Shown in pieces: positions 34,819 through 43,496 of a stretch of DNA of 64,000 nucleotides. The notes below the pieces were generated by a model. It did not search any database, was not told where the DNA came from, and worked only from the letters and a program-made list of their open reading frames with translations. The translations under genes were made by a program, and so were the position numbers. Origin of the DNA: Mycolicibacterium bacteremicum (GTDB lineage Bacteria > Actinomycetota > Actinomycetes > Mycobacteriales > Mycobacteriaceae); assembly GCF_943913955.1 (NCBI RefSeq), contig NZ_CALUAE010000022.1, forward strand, positions 1-64,000, given 5' to 3'. Within the stretch, counting starts at the first letter, position 1. Each line of letters opens with the position of its first letter.

Positions 34819-36119
34819 TGCGTGAATCCGCCACCTTCGATCGCAACACGATCGCCGACATCCAGCGCGCCGCCGAGACCGGCATCTACGACATCCGCGG
34901 CTGGGGCGCCAAACGCCGACTGCCGCACTTCGACGACCTGCTGTTCCTGGGCGCCTCGATGTCCCGCTATCCCCTGGAGGGGTACCGGGAGCGCTGCGGC
35001 ACCGATGTGGTGCTCGGTGGCCGACACGCCAAACACCCTCTGCACCTCGACATCCCGGTGACCATCGCGGGCATGAGCTTCGGCGCACTGTCCGGACCGG
35101 CCAAGGAGGCGCTGGGCCGCGGGGCCAGCGAGGCCGGCACCTCGACGACGACCGGGGATGGCGGGATGACCCCCGAGGAACGCGGCCAGAGCAAGAACCT
35201 GGTGTACCAGTACCTGCCGTCGCGCTACGGGATGAACCCCGACGACCTGCGCAAGGCCGACGCCATCGAGGTCGTGCTGGGTCAGGGCGCCAAACCGGGC
35301 GGCGGTGGAATGCTGCTGGGGCAGAAGATCTCCGAGCGGGTGGCCGGGATGCGCACCCTGCCCGAAGGGATCGACCAGCGCAGCGCCTGCCGGCATCCCG
35401 ACTGGACCGGCCCGGATGATCTGACCATCAAGATCAACGAACTGCGCGAGATCACCGACTGGGAGAAGCCGATCTACGTGAAGGTCGGCGCCACCCGCAC
35501 CTACTACGACGTGAAACTGGCCGTGCACGCCGGCGCCGATGTCGTCGTGGTCGACGGTATGCAGGGCGGCACCGCCGCCACCCAGGACGTCTTCATCGAA
35601 CACGTCGGGGTCCCGACCCTGGCCGCCATCCCCCAGGCCGTGCAGGCGCTGCAGGAGTTGGACGTTCACCGATCAGGCGTGCAGCTCGTCGTCAGCGGCG
35701 GCATCCGCTCCGGCGCCGACGTCGCCAAGGCCCTGGCGCTGGGTGCCGACGCCGTCGCCATCGGTACGGCCGCGCTGATCGCGCTGGGCGACAACCACCC
35801 CCGCTACGAGGATGAGTACCGCAAGCTGGGCAGCGCCGCGGGGTTCTACGACGACTTCCAGGACGGCCGCGATCCCGCCGGCATCACCACCCAGGACCCC
35901 GAACTGGCCGCCCGCTTCGATCCGGTCGAGGGCGGCCGGCGGCTCGCCAACTACCTGCGGGTGCTGACCATGGAGGCCCAGACCATCGCCCGGGCCTGCG
36001 GCAAGGCCCATGTCACCCACCTGGAACCCGAGGATCTCGTCGCCATCACCATCGAGGCCGCCGCGATGGCCCGGGTACCGCTGGCCGGTACGAACTGGAT
36101 CCCCGGGGCGGGGTTGTGA
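34818..36119 (+). CDS. FMN-binding glutamate-synthase-like catalytic subunit
   Basis: 433 residues. ITIAGMSFGALSGPAKEALGRGA-like TIAGMSFGALSGPAKEALGR, GDGGMTPEERG, GQGAKPGGGGMLLG, VDGMQGGTAATQDVFIEHVGV and LVVSGGIRSGADVAKALALGADAVAIGTAAL match the FMN/2-oxoglutarate domain of glutamate synthase (GlxD/MgsC-like). The cysteines that hold the 3Fe-4S cluster in GltB are not visible. In the N-methylglutamate pathway, this enzyme joins the released methylamine to 2-oxoglutarate. Confidence 0.85.
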   Translation: MRESATFDRNTIADIQRAAETGIYDIRGWGAKRRLPHFDDLLFLGASMSRYPLEGYRERCGTDVVLGGRHAKHPLHLDIPVTIAGMSFGALSGPAKEALGRGASEAGTSTTTGDGGMTPEERGQSKNLVYQYLPSRYGMNPDDLRKADAIEVVLGQGAKPGGGGMLLGQKISERVAGMRTLPEGIDQRSACRHPDWTGPDDLTIKINELREITDWEKPIYVKVGATRTYYDVKLAVHAGADVVVVDGMQGGTAATQDVFIEHVGVPTLAAIPQAVQALQELDVHRSGVQLVVSGGIRSGADVAKALALGADAVAIGTAALIALGDNHPRYEDEYRKLGSAAGFYDDFQDGRDPAGITTQDPELAARFDPVEGGRRLANYLRVLTMEAQTIARACGKAHVTHLEPEDLVAITIEAAAMARVPLAGTNWIPGAGL

Positions 36120-37312
36120 ACCAGACCGCGGATGTCGTCATCGTCGGCGGCGGACTGGAGGGTGCCGCGGCCGCGTGGGCGCTGAGTCAACGTGGCGTCA
36201 CCGATGTGCTGGTGGCCGAACGCAGCACGGTCGGTTCCGGGATGACCGGCAAGTCCAGCGGCATCGTGCGCTGCCACTACGGGGTCAGCTCGCTGGCGGC
36301 GATGGCGACCACCAGCCTCGACGTGTTCGAGAAGCCCGAGCAGTATCTCGGCCCGCACGCCGGCGACATCGGCTTCCGGCAGACCGGGTACGTCGTCGGG
36401 GTCGGCGAGCCCAATGTCGGCGCGCTACGCAAAAGCCTGGCCGCGCAGCGGGCGGTCGGGGTGCAGACCGAGGAGATCGACGCCGACGAGGTCGCCGCGC
36501 TCTGGCCGACGGCCGATCTCAGCCCGTTCGCCGCGTTCGGCTGGGAGGCCCGCGGCGGATACGGTGATGCCTATCAGACCGCGCAGGCGTTCGCCGTATC
36601 GGCGCGGGCCGCCGGGGTGCGAATCAGGCAGGGAGCCAACGTCACCGACCTGCTGGTCGACGGTGACCGCGTCACCGGGATCCGGCTCGCCGACGGCACG
36701 CAGGTGTCCGCGGGCACCGTCGTGGTGGCCACCGGCGCCTGGACTCGACCGTTCCTGGCCCGCCACGGTGTGCACGTGCCGATCCGGGTGGTGCGGGAGC
36801 AGATCGTCCTGATCAACCCCGGCATGGATCTCGGTCCGGTGCCGGTCTTTTCGGACCTGGTGTCGCTGCAATACGTCCGGCCCGAGCTCGGCGGCGAGAT
36901 CCTGTTCGGCAACAGCGATCTGGCGCACTGCGAGGATGCCGATCCCGACGACTACCTCAACCGGGCGACGGCCGGCTTCGTCGATCTCACCGTGGAGAAG
37001 GTCGGCACGCGCTTCCCGGGCCTGACCGATGCATCGATCACCGGCAGCTACGCCGGCTGCTACGACGTCACCCCGGACTGGAACCCGGTGATCTCGGCGG
37101 GCGGGCTGGACGGGCTGATCGTCGCGGCCGGCTTCAGCGGGCACGGGTTCAAGATTGCGCCGGCCGTCGGGCGGCTGGTGGCCGACCTGGTGACCGATGG
37201 CCGCAGCGCCGACCCGCGCATTCCGGAGACCGACTTTGCGCTGTCCCGGTTCGCCGATGGCACACTGCTCAAGAGCCCGTATCCGTACGTCGGAGCCGGG
37301 GAGATGCGCTAG
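36116..37312 (+). CDS. FAD-dependent oxidoreductase, sarcosine-oxidase beta/DadA-like
   Basis: 398 residues, GTG start overlapping the previous stop (GTGA). The Rossmann motif VVIVGGGLEGAAAAWALSQRG (4-24), MTGKSSGIVRCHYG and the C-terminal GFSGHGFKIAPAVGRLVADLV are typical of amine-oxidising D-amino acid/sarcosine oxidase-type FAD enzymes. The natural partner would be an N-methylated amino acid such as N-methylglutamate. Only one oxidoreductase subunit is present, whereas the known N-methylglutamate dehydrogenase has four. Confidence 0.85.
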   Translation: MNQTADVVIVGGGLEGAAAAWALSQRGVTDVLVAERSTVGSGMTGKSSGIVRCHYGVSSLAAMATTSLDVFEKPEQYLGPHAGDIGFRQTGYVVGVGEPNVGALRKSLAAQRAVGVQTEEIDADEVAALWPTADLSPFAAFGWEARGGYGDAYQTAQAFAVSARAAGVRIRQGANVTDLLVDGDRVTGIRLADGTQVSAGTVVVATGAWTRPFLARHGVHVPIRVVREQIVLINPGMDLGPVPVFSDLVSLQYVRPELGGEILFGNSDLAHCEDADPDDYLNRATAGFVDLTVEKVGTRFPGLTDASITGSYAGCYDVTPDWNPVISAGGLDGLIVAAGFSGHGFKIAPAVGRLVADLVTDGRSADPRIPETDFALSRFADGTLLKSPYPYVGAGEMR

Positions 37313-37330
37313 AGGAACAGGGGGCCAGCG

Positions 37331-37975
37331 TTGAGCGACGTTCCGCTGCTTCGCAACCAGTCCGGGACAGCTCGCGAACGGGACCCGCACGAGCCGGTCG
37401 AGGAGCTGGAGTTCGAGGCCGCCATCGGACGCAACGTCCGGCAGCTGCGCCAACAGCACGGGCTGACCGTCGCCGATATGGCGGCCCGGGTCGGTATCTC
37501 CAAGGCCATGATGTCCAAGATCGAGAACGCGCAGACCTCGTGCAGCCTGTCCACGCTGGCGCTGTTGGCACGCGGGCTGGACGTGCCGGTGACCAGCCTG
37601 TTCCGCGGCGCCGACGTGGAGCGCCCGGCGGCGTTCGTCAAGGCAGGCACCGGGGCGGAGATCGTGCGCAACGGCACCAAGCAGGGCCACGAGTACCAAC
37701 TGCTGAGCTCGCTGCGCGGTGAACACAAGCGCCTGGAATGCCTGCACGTCACGCTGACCGAGAAGAGTCAGACCTACCCGCTGTTCCAGCATCCCGGCAC
37801 CGAGTTCATCTACATGCTTGAAGGGGTGATGGACTACAGCCACAGCCGATCGGTGTACACCCTGCACCCCGGGGACTCCCTGCAGATCGACGGTGAGGGT
37901 GCGCACGGGCCGGTGGACCTGGTCGAGCTGCCGATCCGGTTCCTGTCGGTGATCGCGTTCCCCGATTCGGTGTAG
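37331..37975 (+). CDS. XRE-cupin transcriptional regulator
   Basis: 214 residues from a TTG (MSDVPLLRNQ), with AGGGGG upstream. An XRE helix-turn-helix (NVRQLRQQHGLTVADMAARVGISKAMMSKIEN, about 35-66) is followed by a cupin (LFQHPGTEFIYMLEGVMDYSHS, HPGDSLQIDGEGAHGP, about 145-195). XRE-cupin proteins often control amine or amino acid catabolism, sensing the substrate through the cupin. It is the last gene of this strand's operon and probably regulates it. Confidence 0.88.
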   Translation: MSDVPLLRNQSGTARERDPHEPVEELEFEAAIGRNVRQLRQQHGLTVADMAARVGISKAMMSKIENAQTSCSLSTLALLARGLDVPVTSLFRGADVERPAAFVKAGTGAEIVRNGTKQGHEYQLLSSLRGEHKRLECLHVTLTEKSQTYPLFQHPGTEFIYMLEGVMDYSHSRSVYTLHPGDSLQIDGEGAHGPVDLVELPIRFLSVIAFPDSV

Positions 37976-38070
37976 AGCCCGGCCGGAGGGGTTGCCGTTC
38001 CCAATGTTCCTCTGACAGCGTCGTCGTGCATATATCGGCGCAGCGACGCTGTGAGTGGAACATTGCGAAG

Positions 38071-38529
38071 CTAGCGCGTTGCGGCCGGCCCGGTCTGAGG
38101 AGGCGTCGGAAGGTCGTCAATGGTGCCTTGACCCACGTACTCGCACTTCTCGAACGAAAGTCGCTCATCCTCATGGAGCGTGTTGTCCACGACCACAGCC
38201 ACTCTGACGGCGAAGTCGCGCATCCCCGAATGTATTTGCGTTCCACTGAACAGGCTGCAGATGATGATCCCGCGAACGACGAGGAAATGGCCGGCTTCGT
38301 CCACACCGACGAAATCACGCTGCGCCCGTGTCCAGTCAAATCCGGGCTGCGGGTGGAACTTCAGCGCGCGCTCGGTGATTCCGAAGAAATAGTCATCACG
38401 GTCCGATCCAGGCAGCTGTCGTGTCGCTCTGACGTTGATCGGGAGTTGGTTCTGAAACTCAGGAATTGCGTAAGCGAGGCCGCCACCGGACTGGTCATAG
38501 TCGATATCCGTGAGGGTGAAGTACGCCAC
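38071..38529 (-). CDS. Unrecognised 152-residue protein, candidate immunity protein
   Basis: Starts at GTG 38529 with a strong GGAGGAAG ribosome site 5 nt upstream. The sequence (MAYFTLTDIDYDQSGGGL..., LPGSDRDDYFFGITERALKFHP, DEAGHFLVVRGIIICSLFSG) shows no membrane segment or signal peptide, so it is likely cytosolic. No family was recognised. It is the last of four small genes on this strand, downstream of a CpnT-like toxin gene, where immunity genes normally sit. Base composition is visibly more AT-rich than the backbone. Confidence 0.7.
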   Translation of the reverse strand: MAYFTLTDIDYDQSGGGLAYAIPEFQNQLPINVRATRQLPGSDRDDYFFGITERALKFHPQPGFDWTRAQRDFVGVDEAGHFLVVRGIIICSLFSGTQIHSGMRDFAVRVAVVVDNTLHEDERLSFEKCEYVGQGTIDDLPTPPQTGPAATR

Positions 38530-38612
38530 GAGCTTCCTCCATAACGAGTGTCGCGGGCTCTTTCAGAGATCCGCGGACGCGGATGCAGCGCGTTGAGCAC
38601 CGCCCGATGTAT

Positions 38613-39032
38613 CTAGCGGCCGTACCTTTCCCTCATTCCTGAAAGGGCCACGTCGTAGAAGCGGTCGATGCGGTCTGCGACCCACTCGAGTGGGTTTGCG
38701 AAGCTCTCGAGCTCCAACCGCGCCTGTTCGGCGATCTCAGCCAGCGGAAGATCGGGCTTCTTGACGAATCTCGTCAAGGACTGCCACCTTTTGGACTTGC
38801 TCAGTAAGCCGAATTCGTTCGGCGCGTCAAGGAGGCCGATCATGCAATTCGTCTCGGCCTCGCGTGCCCAAAAGTAGATCTGAATCTTGCACTCAGTGTT
38901 GCCGAAGTACGCGACTTTGAACCCGCGCCCACCGCTGTCCGTTCCATCGAAGGCTTCAATGAGCACGAGCCGCCGGTCAGACAGCGTCCGGCCGATAGTT
39001 GCTTCGATCTCATCCACAAAGTCCGTCACCAA
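38613..39032 (-). CDS. Unrecognised 139-residue protein, candidate immunity protein
   Basis: Starts at TTG 39032 or GTG 39029 (VTDFVDEIEATIGRTLSDRRL). Mid-region FDGTDSGGRGFKVAYFGNTECKIQIYFWAREAETNCMIGLLD and the tail ERYGR show no known domain. An ATG at 39084, overlapping the previous gene's stop, opens a 24-codon frame that ends at 39010, so a frameshift (real or a sequence error) near 39035 could join that start to this protein. It lies 44 bp downstream of the 272-residue gene. Function unknown. Confidence 0.65.
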   Translation of the reverse strand: MVTDFVDEIEATIGRTLSDRRLVLIEAFDGTDSGGRGFKVAYFGNTECKIQIYFWAREAETNCMIGLLDAPNEFGLLSKSKRWQSLTRFVKKPDLPLAEIAEQARLELESFANPLEWVADRIDRFYDVALSGMRERYGR

Positions 39033-39076
39033 TTTCCAGCTTCTGTGCGAACCGAGTAGCTTCGGGCAACGTCTCG

Positions 39077-39895
39077 TCAGCCATTGTCAAGCACAAGCAG
39101 ATTCTCGACGCCCCGCAGATTCACCAAGCGGTCAGCACTGACCTCCAGTTCATAAACGGCTGACTCGACCAGTCCGGCCCCCACACTCTCGGCCGCGTCC
39201 GGTTCGTCGGTGAGAAGCAGCACATCGGCACGGCCTCCGGTGTTTTGAAGCAATCGAACAGGCACACCCTCAAGTTCCGCTGTGATCACTCGCTCAAAAA
39301 CCTCACAGTCGGCCAACGGCACGGTCGCTGACCAAACTCCTGGGTGAATAAGGTCGAAACCAGCAGGGGCTTCCTGGCCGAGACTCGTCAACAGAACCGA
39401 CTCCGCGACGATGTCCGCGAAGAACTCGGCGTTCCGCCATCTGGCAAGAGTTCCCACGATGGGACTCGGCGGCCGCCATCGCTGGGCGCCCATCCACCCG
39501 CGCGCCGCACCTTCGTAGCGTGAAAGGACCTTCTGCTCCCCGTCGTGGCGAATCCTCCAGTACTCAGCGCCGTAGGAATAGCGCGTCCGACTCATAAGCC
39601 ACACTGGCGCCAACGAGTCTCCGCGCAGAAATCCGGTCGGGAAGGTCGGCCACGGCCTTTGCCCCACCGGCGGCACGGTGAAGCTCGTCAGGCGCGGTTG
39701 CTCGAATCGCACCACATCAACGAACTCCGGAGAGGCGTCGATACCGTGAGCCGCTAAGACATCAGCTGGGGTCAGCAAACCGGCCACCGCCGATGCCGCG
39801 CTGACGTATCCGCCGACCTGGTCTGCCCCGACCTGGACGATCGAGGTGGCCTGAGTGGTGTTGAGTAACTTTTGCAGGACTAGTGACTCAGCCAC
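39077..39895 (-). CDS. Unrecognised 272-residue protein in toxin locus
   Basis: GTG at 39895 overlaps the previous gene's stop. N-terminal VAESLVLQKLLNTTQATSI is followed by VQVGADQVGGYVSAASAVAGLL and a central YSYGAEYWRIRHDGEQKVLSRYEGAARGW segment. C-terminus ESAVYELEVSADRLVNLRGVENLLV. No signal peptide or membrane helix is evident, and no family was recognised. The gene is translationally coupled to the candidate immunity gene upstream, which suggests a common role against the CpnT-like toxin or a sibling toxin. Confidence 0.75.
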   Translation of the reverse strand: MAESLVLQKLLNTTQATSIVQVGADQVGGYVSAASAVAGLLTPADVLAAHGIDASPEFVDVVRFEQPRLTSFTVPPVGQRPWPTFPTGFLRGDSLAPVWLMSRTRYSYGAEYWRIRHDGEQKVLSRYEGAARGWMGAQRWRPPSPIVGTLARWRNAEFFADIVAESVLLTSLGQEAPAGFDLIHPGVWSATVPLADCEVFERVITAELEGVPVRLLQNTGGRADVLLLTDEPDAAESVGAGLVESAVYELEVSADRLVNLRGVENLLVLDNG

Positions 39896-40301
39896 GGCGC
39901 GTCTCTTCCACCTGGATGTCACTGAATTCGTCAGGATTGAAAAACCCGATCCAGCCCATATGTTGGTCACCCTCCAGGCCGAGCTTCTCTGCCACCGCCG
40001 GCGAACCGACGAAACCCACTTGGATGCGCCCATCAGACAGCTGACTCTGCAGCGAAACTTTCTCGCCCCGGACGATGCCCTTGACGCGGATATCGAGGAC
40101 TCCGTCAACCGCGCTGATGGGGACCTTCGCCCACTGCTCGGTGCCCGCCGGCGGCAAACGGCGCTCACCACGTGCAATCGCATCCGGTATCTCGACATCG
40201 CGATCAACGCGCAGCGCATACCACTCAGAGTTTCCGAACAGCACGCGGTACCGCGAGCCGCCGTACTCAGCTACGGCACCGGTCACTGGCATTTCTGTCA
40301 T
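39888..40301 (-). CDS. Likely cognate immunity protein of the CpnT-like toxin
   Basis: 137 residues from ATG 40301, overlapping the toxin stop by 4 bp (ATGA). It is predicted soluble and rich in beta-strand (AEYGGSRYRVLFGNSEWYALRVD, VLDIRVKGIVRGEKVSLQSQLSDGRIQVGFVGSPAVAEKL, MGWIGFFNPDEF). No known immunity family was recognised. Being the gene directly coupled to the toxin is the usual hallmark of its immunity gene. The M. tuberculosis equivalent position is occupied by ift (Rv3902c), but no similarity to it is claimed. Confidence 0.7.
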   Translation of the reverse strand: MTEMPVTGAVAEYGGSRYRVLFGNSEWYALRVDRDVEIPDAIARGERRLPPAGTEQWAKVPISAVDGVLDIRVKGIVRGEKVSLQSQLSDGRIQVGFVGSPAVAEKLGLEGDQHMGWIGFFNPDEFSDIQVEETRRG

Positions 40302-43201
40302 TTGGGCTCCGCGAATCGCAACCAACTCGCGTTACCGTCTGCGTCCCGTTGCAGCACGGCTACGAGGCGCTGAGTTCCGTCATCGAGGATCTCCCACATT
40401 TCCGCACCTTCTCGCATTCTGATGTCGTTCGCACCGTACTCCGGCACTACGTCATCACCGGCTTTGGTGAACCCGTTGCCGGTGAACGGGTCACCCCATC
40501 CGTCATAATCTCCGCTGCCGCCCATGCTGGAGTGCCTTGGCACGTCGAATGAACCGGAAGAGGCGGGGTCTGTATGGAATCGAATGACGTGGGCGTTGGC
40601 GTCATTCGGCGTGAACGGCGTGTTGTCATAATCGAGGCGCAGACCGTCGTGAATCAAGCCTGGAGTGCCCAGGTGCGCGGTATCGTCCGCAATCGTGACT
40701 GCGCCACGCATACCGTCTGGAGCGTACGCACCGCCGAGGTAGTTCTCGGCGCCCCCTGGCTTGAAGATGCCGTCGGCGTCGAATGCGCCTGGTGGTATTA
40801 CTTTCTGCATCACAGTGTCGATTCCCGGCGCGGGCAGATCATCGCGCACCGCGGTGATGAGATCCCGCTCCTCTGGTGACAGTGAGTCGATGGGTCGGTT
40901 GACGAGATCGATGAAGTCGTCCCGACTGACGCCGTTGCGCTCCAGAGCGTCACTCACGCGTTGGTTGTCCCCGAGCTGTTCCGGAGCGAACGATGTTTCG
41001 TGGGAGCTCCCGTCAGACATCGTGTAGGTGCGTCCGTCGTCACCCGGACCGGACGGACCATGATCACCGTGAGTCGGCGGCTGACCCTCTGCGACGCCCG
41101 ACGTGTGGGACATGCCCGGATCAGCGCTCGACCCATCGCCGTTCGGACCCGATCCCGCCGCGTTCGATGAATTCCCCGAACCCTCAGCCCCATCCGACGA
41201 ACCATCACCGCCTTCCGATCCACCGGACGACGAATCCCCCGGCCCGTCACCGCCACCCGACGAACCCCCGACCGGCCCATCACCGCCGCCCGCGTTCGAC
41301 CCGCCGCCACCGGTCGCCGGACCGGGCCCGTCGTCACTACTCGGCTTGCTCGGACCATCCGAACCCGGTGAGTCAGCCGGGGAGCTGACCGACGGTGACG
41401 ATTGCGTGCCATTCGACGGCCCGTCGCCGCCACCCGTGCCGGGCGAACCGCCGGTCGGCACCGGGCCGTTCGACGACGGACCGTCACCGCCACCGGGACT
41501 CGGCGAACCACCGGTGGGCGCCGGGCCACCCGAGGACGGGCTGCCCGGGCCGGCACCGTTCGGATTACCGCCAGACCCGTTGGGCGAGGGCGTGTTCTGA
41601 TTGCCGGACCCGCCGCCCGGCGACGACGGTGAAACCGGATCGCCGCCCTGCGGGCGCACCGGTGGGCTGCCATTGGGCGACCCCGAAGACCCCGCAGAGC
41701 CCGAAGATCCCGGAGAGCCCGGAGAGCCCGGACCGGGCGGATTCAGCACCGACGGCGGAACACCGGGTGACGGCGCAAACTCCGGAACATGAGGTGCGCC
41801 AGGACCATCCGGCAGGCCCGGCAGGTCCGGAGTGCCGCGGTCACCCAGCCCCGGTAGCCGACCCAGCCGCCCGATCTCGCCCTTCTCCAACAGGTTGCGG
41901 GTGGCAGCCAGACCCTTGGCCACCGCACCACCCTTGGCGAACGCGCCACCGGGGATGAACAGGGTGGCGATGTTGCCCACGGCCTCGCCGAAGCCCCGGC
42001 CGGGATTCTCGCCCTGCCATTCATCCAGCGCGATGAAGTCACTACCGGCCTGTTTGAGGACATCGTCGATCTTGGTCGGATCCTTCGCGATCATGATCGC
42101 GGTGTCCGCCAGGCCTTTCCAGGTATCGGGATCGGCGAGCGCCACAGTGCCCGAGACCAGGCCGATCACCGCGACCGCGCCGCCGACCTGAATGTCGGTG
42201 TAGAGGTCGAGAAGATTGGCGATCGAATTACCCGCGCCCTCACCGAAGGTGTCCACCAGAATCGGGCGGATCCACTTGTTCAGCGCGTCAGACGCCTCGC
42301 CGAGCAGCGTCCCCAACTCGTCGAGCAGGCCCAGCACTCCCTGGACCTGATTCTGGAAGTTCTCCAACACGGTGCTGACGTCGTCGGCGATCTCGCGCAG
42401 CACCTTGTCGCCGTCGCCGGACAACAGGCCGGTGACGGTGTCCCACAATCCGTCCAGCGAGATCCGGTCCAGCAGGTCACGGATCGCGTCCTGCGTCTCC
42501 TGCACCCCACCGGCGAAATCGCTCACCGACGTGGCGATCCCGTCGGCTACTCCGGCCAGCGTCGTGGCACCACTGCCGAGATCCGACAGCGCGGTCGTGA
42601 TGTCGCCGCCCTCAGGGATGTTCTGCGCACCGACGATCGCCTTGGCCGTGTTGAGTGCGGGCTCGAACACCTTCAGTCCGCGCGCGATGTTGCGCCATTG
42701 CGCCGCAGTCACATTCATCATCCCGGAGTTGCCACTCGGCCAGGTCATGGCCACCCCGGCAGCCATCCCGAAGCCTGGGATCAGCCGGATGAACGGCGTG
42801 ATCAGGTGGTACTTCATCGGCGGGGTGACCAGACTTCCGTTCGGGCCGTAGGGCGCATCCGCGACCGCAGTCTTCTCGGGTTGTCCGCTGACACTTCCCG
42901 TCGGGCCGGCACCACCGGCGACCGACGCCTGATCGGCGTGCTGGTAGTTGATCCCCGTCGCTTCCAACATGAGGCCGACATTTTTGAACGCATCGGCAGC
43001 CTGGGCCAGATACTTGCCGAACTCGTCGGCTTGGCGGCCGTAGCCGATCCCGAAGTTCAGGCCCGCCGGATCGCCGCCGGAGGCAATCCCACCGGCCAGC
43101 GCCTGGCCGAGGGCGTCCGACAGCGCCCCGAGTTGGTCACCCAGCGAGCCGACGTTCTTACCGGCATCGATGAGCGCCTGCGGTTCTACCTCGATCCGCA
43201 C
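40298..43201 (-). CDS. CpnT-like T7SS polymorphic toxin with a non-TNT C-terminal domain
   Basis: 967 residues from GTG 43201, 4 bp after esxE-like. The N-terminus (1-95, MRIEVEPQALIDAGKNVGSL... GDPAGLNFGIGYGRQADEF) matches the recalled beginning of CpnT (DPAALDSAGG..., DDPAGAVFGRSY). The channel-like region continues to about 430, including IQVGGAVAVIGLVSGTVAL and NPGRGFGEAVGNIATLFIPGG, where CpnT has NPNEALGKTVFDAATLALPGG. A long Pro/Gly/Ser linker spans about 440-720. The final about 245 residues contain NRPIDSLSPEERDLI, HVIRFHTDPASSGSFDVPRHSS, GWGDPFTGNGFTKAGDDVVPEYG and MREGAEMWEILDDG. They show no TNT sequence and no Cys. Toxic activity is inferred from architecture. Confidence 0.82.
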   Translation of the reverse strand: MRIEVEPQALIDAGKNVGSLGDQLGALSDALGQALAGGIASGGDPAGLNFGIGYGRQADEFGKYLAQAADAFKNVGLMLEATGINYQHADQASVAGGAGPTGSVSGQPEKTAVADAPYGPNGSLVTPPMKYHLITPFIRLIPGFGMAAGVAMTWPSGNSGMMNVTAAQWRNIARGLKVFEPALNTAKAIVGAQNIPEGGDITTALSDLGSGATTLAGVADGIATSVSDFAGGVQETQDAIRDLLDRISLDGLWDTVTGLLSGDGDKVLREIADDVSTVLENFQNQVQGVLGLLDELGTLLGEASDALNKWIRPILVDTFGEGAGNSIANLLDLYTDIQVGGAVAVIGLVSGTVALADPDTWKGLADTAIMIAKDPTKIDDVLKQAGSDFIALDEWQGENPGRGFGEAVGNIATLFIPGGAFAKGGAVAKGLAATRNLLEKGEIGRLGRLPGLGDRGTPDLPGLPDGPGAPHVPEFAPSPGVPPSVLNPPGPGSPGSPGSSGSAGSSGSPNGSPPVRPQGGDPVSPSSPGGGSGNQNTPSPNGSGGNPNGAGPGSPSSGGPAPTGGSPSPGGGDGPSSNGPVPTGGSPGTGGGDGPSNGTQSSPSVSSPADSPGSDGPSKPSSDDGPGPATGGGGSNAGGGDGPVGGSSGGGDGPGDSSSGGSEGGDGSSDGAEGSGNSSNAAGSGPNGDGSSADPGMSHTSGVAEGQPPTHGDHGPSGPGDDGRTYTMSDGSSHETSFAPEQLGDNQRVSDALERNGVSRDDFIDLVNRPIDSLSPEERDLITAVRDDLPAPGIDTVMQKVIPPGAFDADGIFKPGGAENYLGGAYAPDGMRGAVTIADDTAHLGTPGLIHDGLRLDYDNTPFTPNDANAHVIRFHTDPASSGSFDVPRHSSMGGSGDYDGWGDPFTGNGFTKAGDDVVPEYGANDIRMREGAEMWEILDDGTQRLVAVLQRDADGNASWLRFAEPK
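41080..41760 (-). repeat. Low-complexity Pro/Gly/Ser/Asp linker coding region
   Basis: The minus-strand frame encodes imperfect GGGDGPS, GPSPGTGGG and GSPGSSGSAGSSGSP-type units for about 225 codons between the channel part and the C-terminal toxin domain. It is the expected flexible delivery linker and is likely to vary in length between strains. Confidence 0.7.
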
Positions 43202-43205
43202 CGAA

Positions 43206-43496
43206 TCAGCCCGCCCACATCTGTGTGTTCTTGTCGACGGCGTCGGTGTAGTTCTTGTGCGCGTTCTCGGCGATCTTGCGCAGCGCCTCCAACGACGTCT
43301 TCATCTTCTCGGCGCCGTCCTCCCACTGCTGCTGGGTCTGCGCCTGGGTGTCGGACGCCTGCCCCTCCCAGTTGGCGCGCAGCGCGGCCATCGCCTGGTC
43401 GATCTCCTCGAGCACCTCGGTGACCTCGCGACCGAACTCGGCCATGTGATCGATCGCGCCCTGCAGCTGTGGGAAATCCACCACCAACTTCGTCAT
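43206..43496 (-). CDS. WXG100-family EsxE-like protein
   Basis: 96 residues from the ATG at 43496 (TGATG overlap with the upstream stop; a GTG at 43499 is an alternative). It is the classical two-helix hairpin of WXG100 size with NWEGQASD as a W-x-G variant turn (about residue 43). The tail HKNYTDAVDKNTQMW lacks a strict YxxxD motif, so the partner may carry the secretion signal. GGAG upstream is a good ribosome site. Organisation esxF-esxE-cpnT as in Rv3905c-Rv3903c. Confidence 0.88.
   Translation of the reverse strand: MTKLVVDFPQLQGAIDHMAEFGREVTEVLEEIDQAMAALRANWEGQASDTQAQTQQQWEDGAEKMKTSLEALRKIAENAHKNYTDAVDKNTQMWAG

Noticed and set aside
40298..43201. Assigning the toxin C-terminus to TNT (NAD+ glycohydrolase)
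   Set aside because: Residues typical of TNT as recalled are not visible; only the delivery part resembles CpnT.
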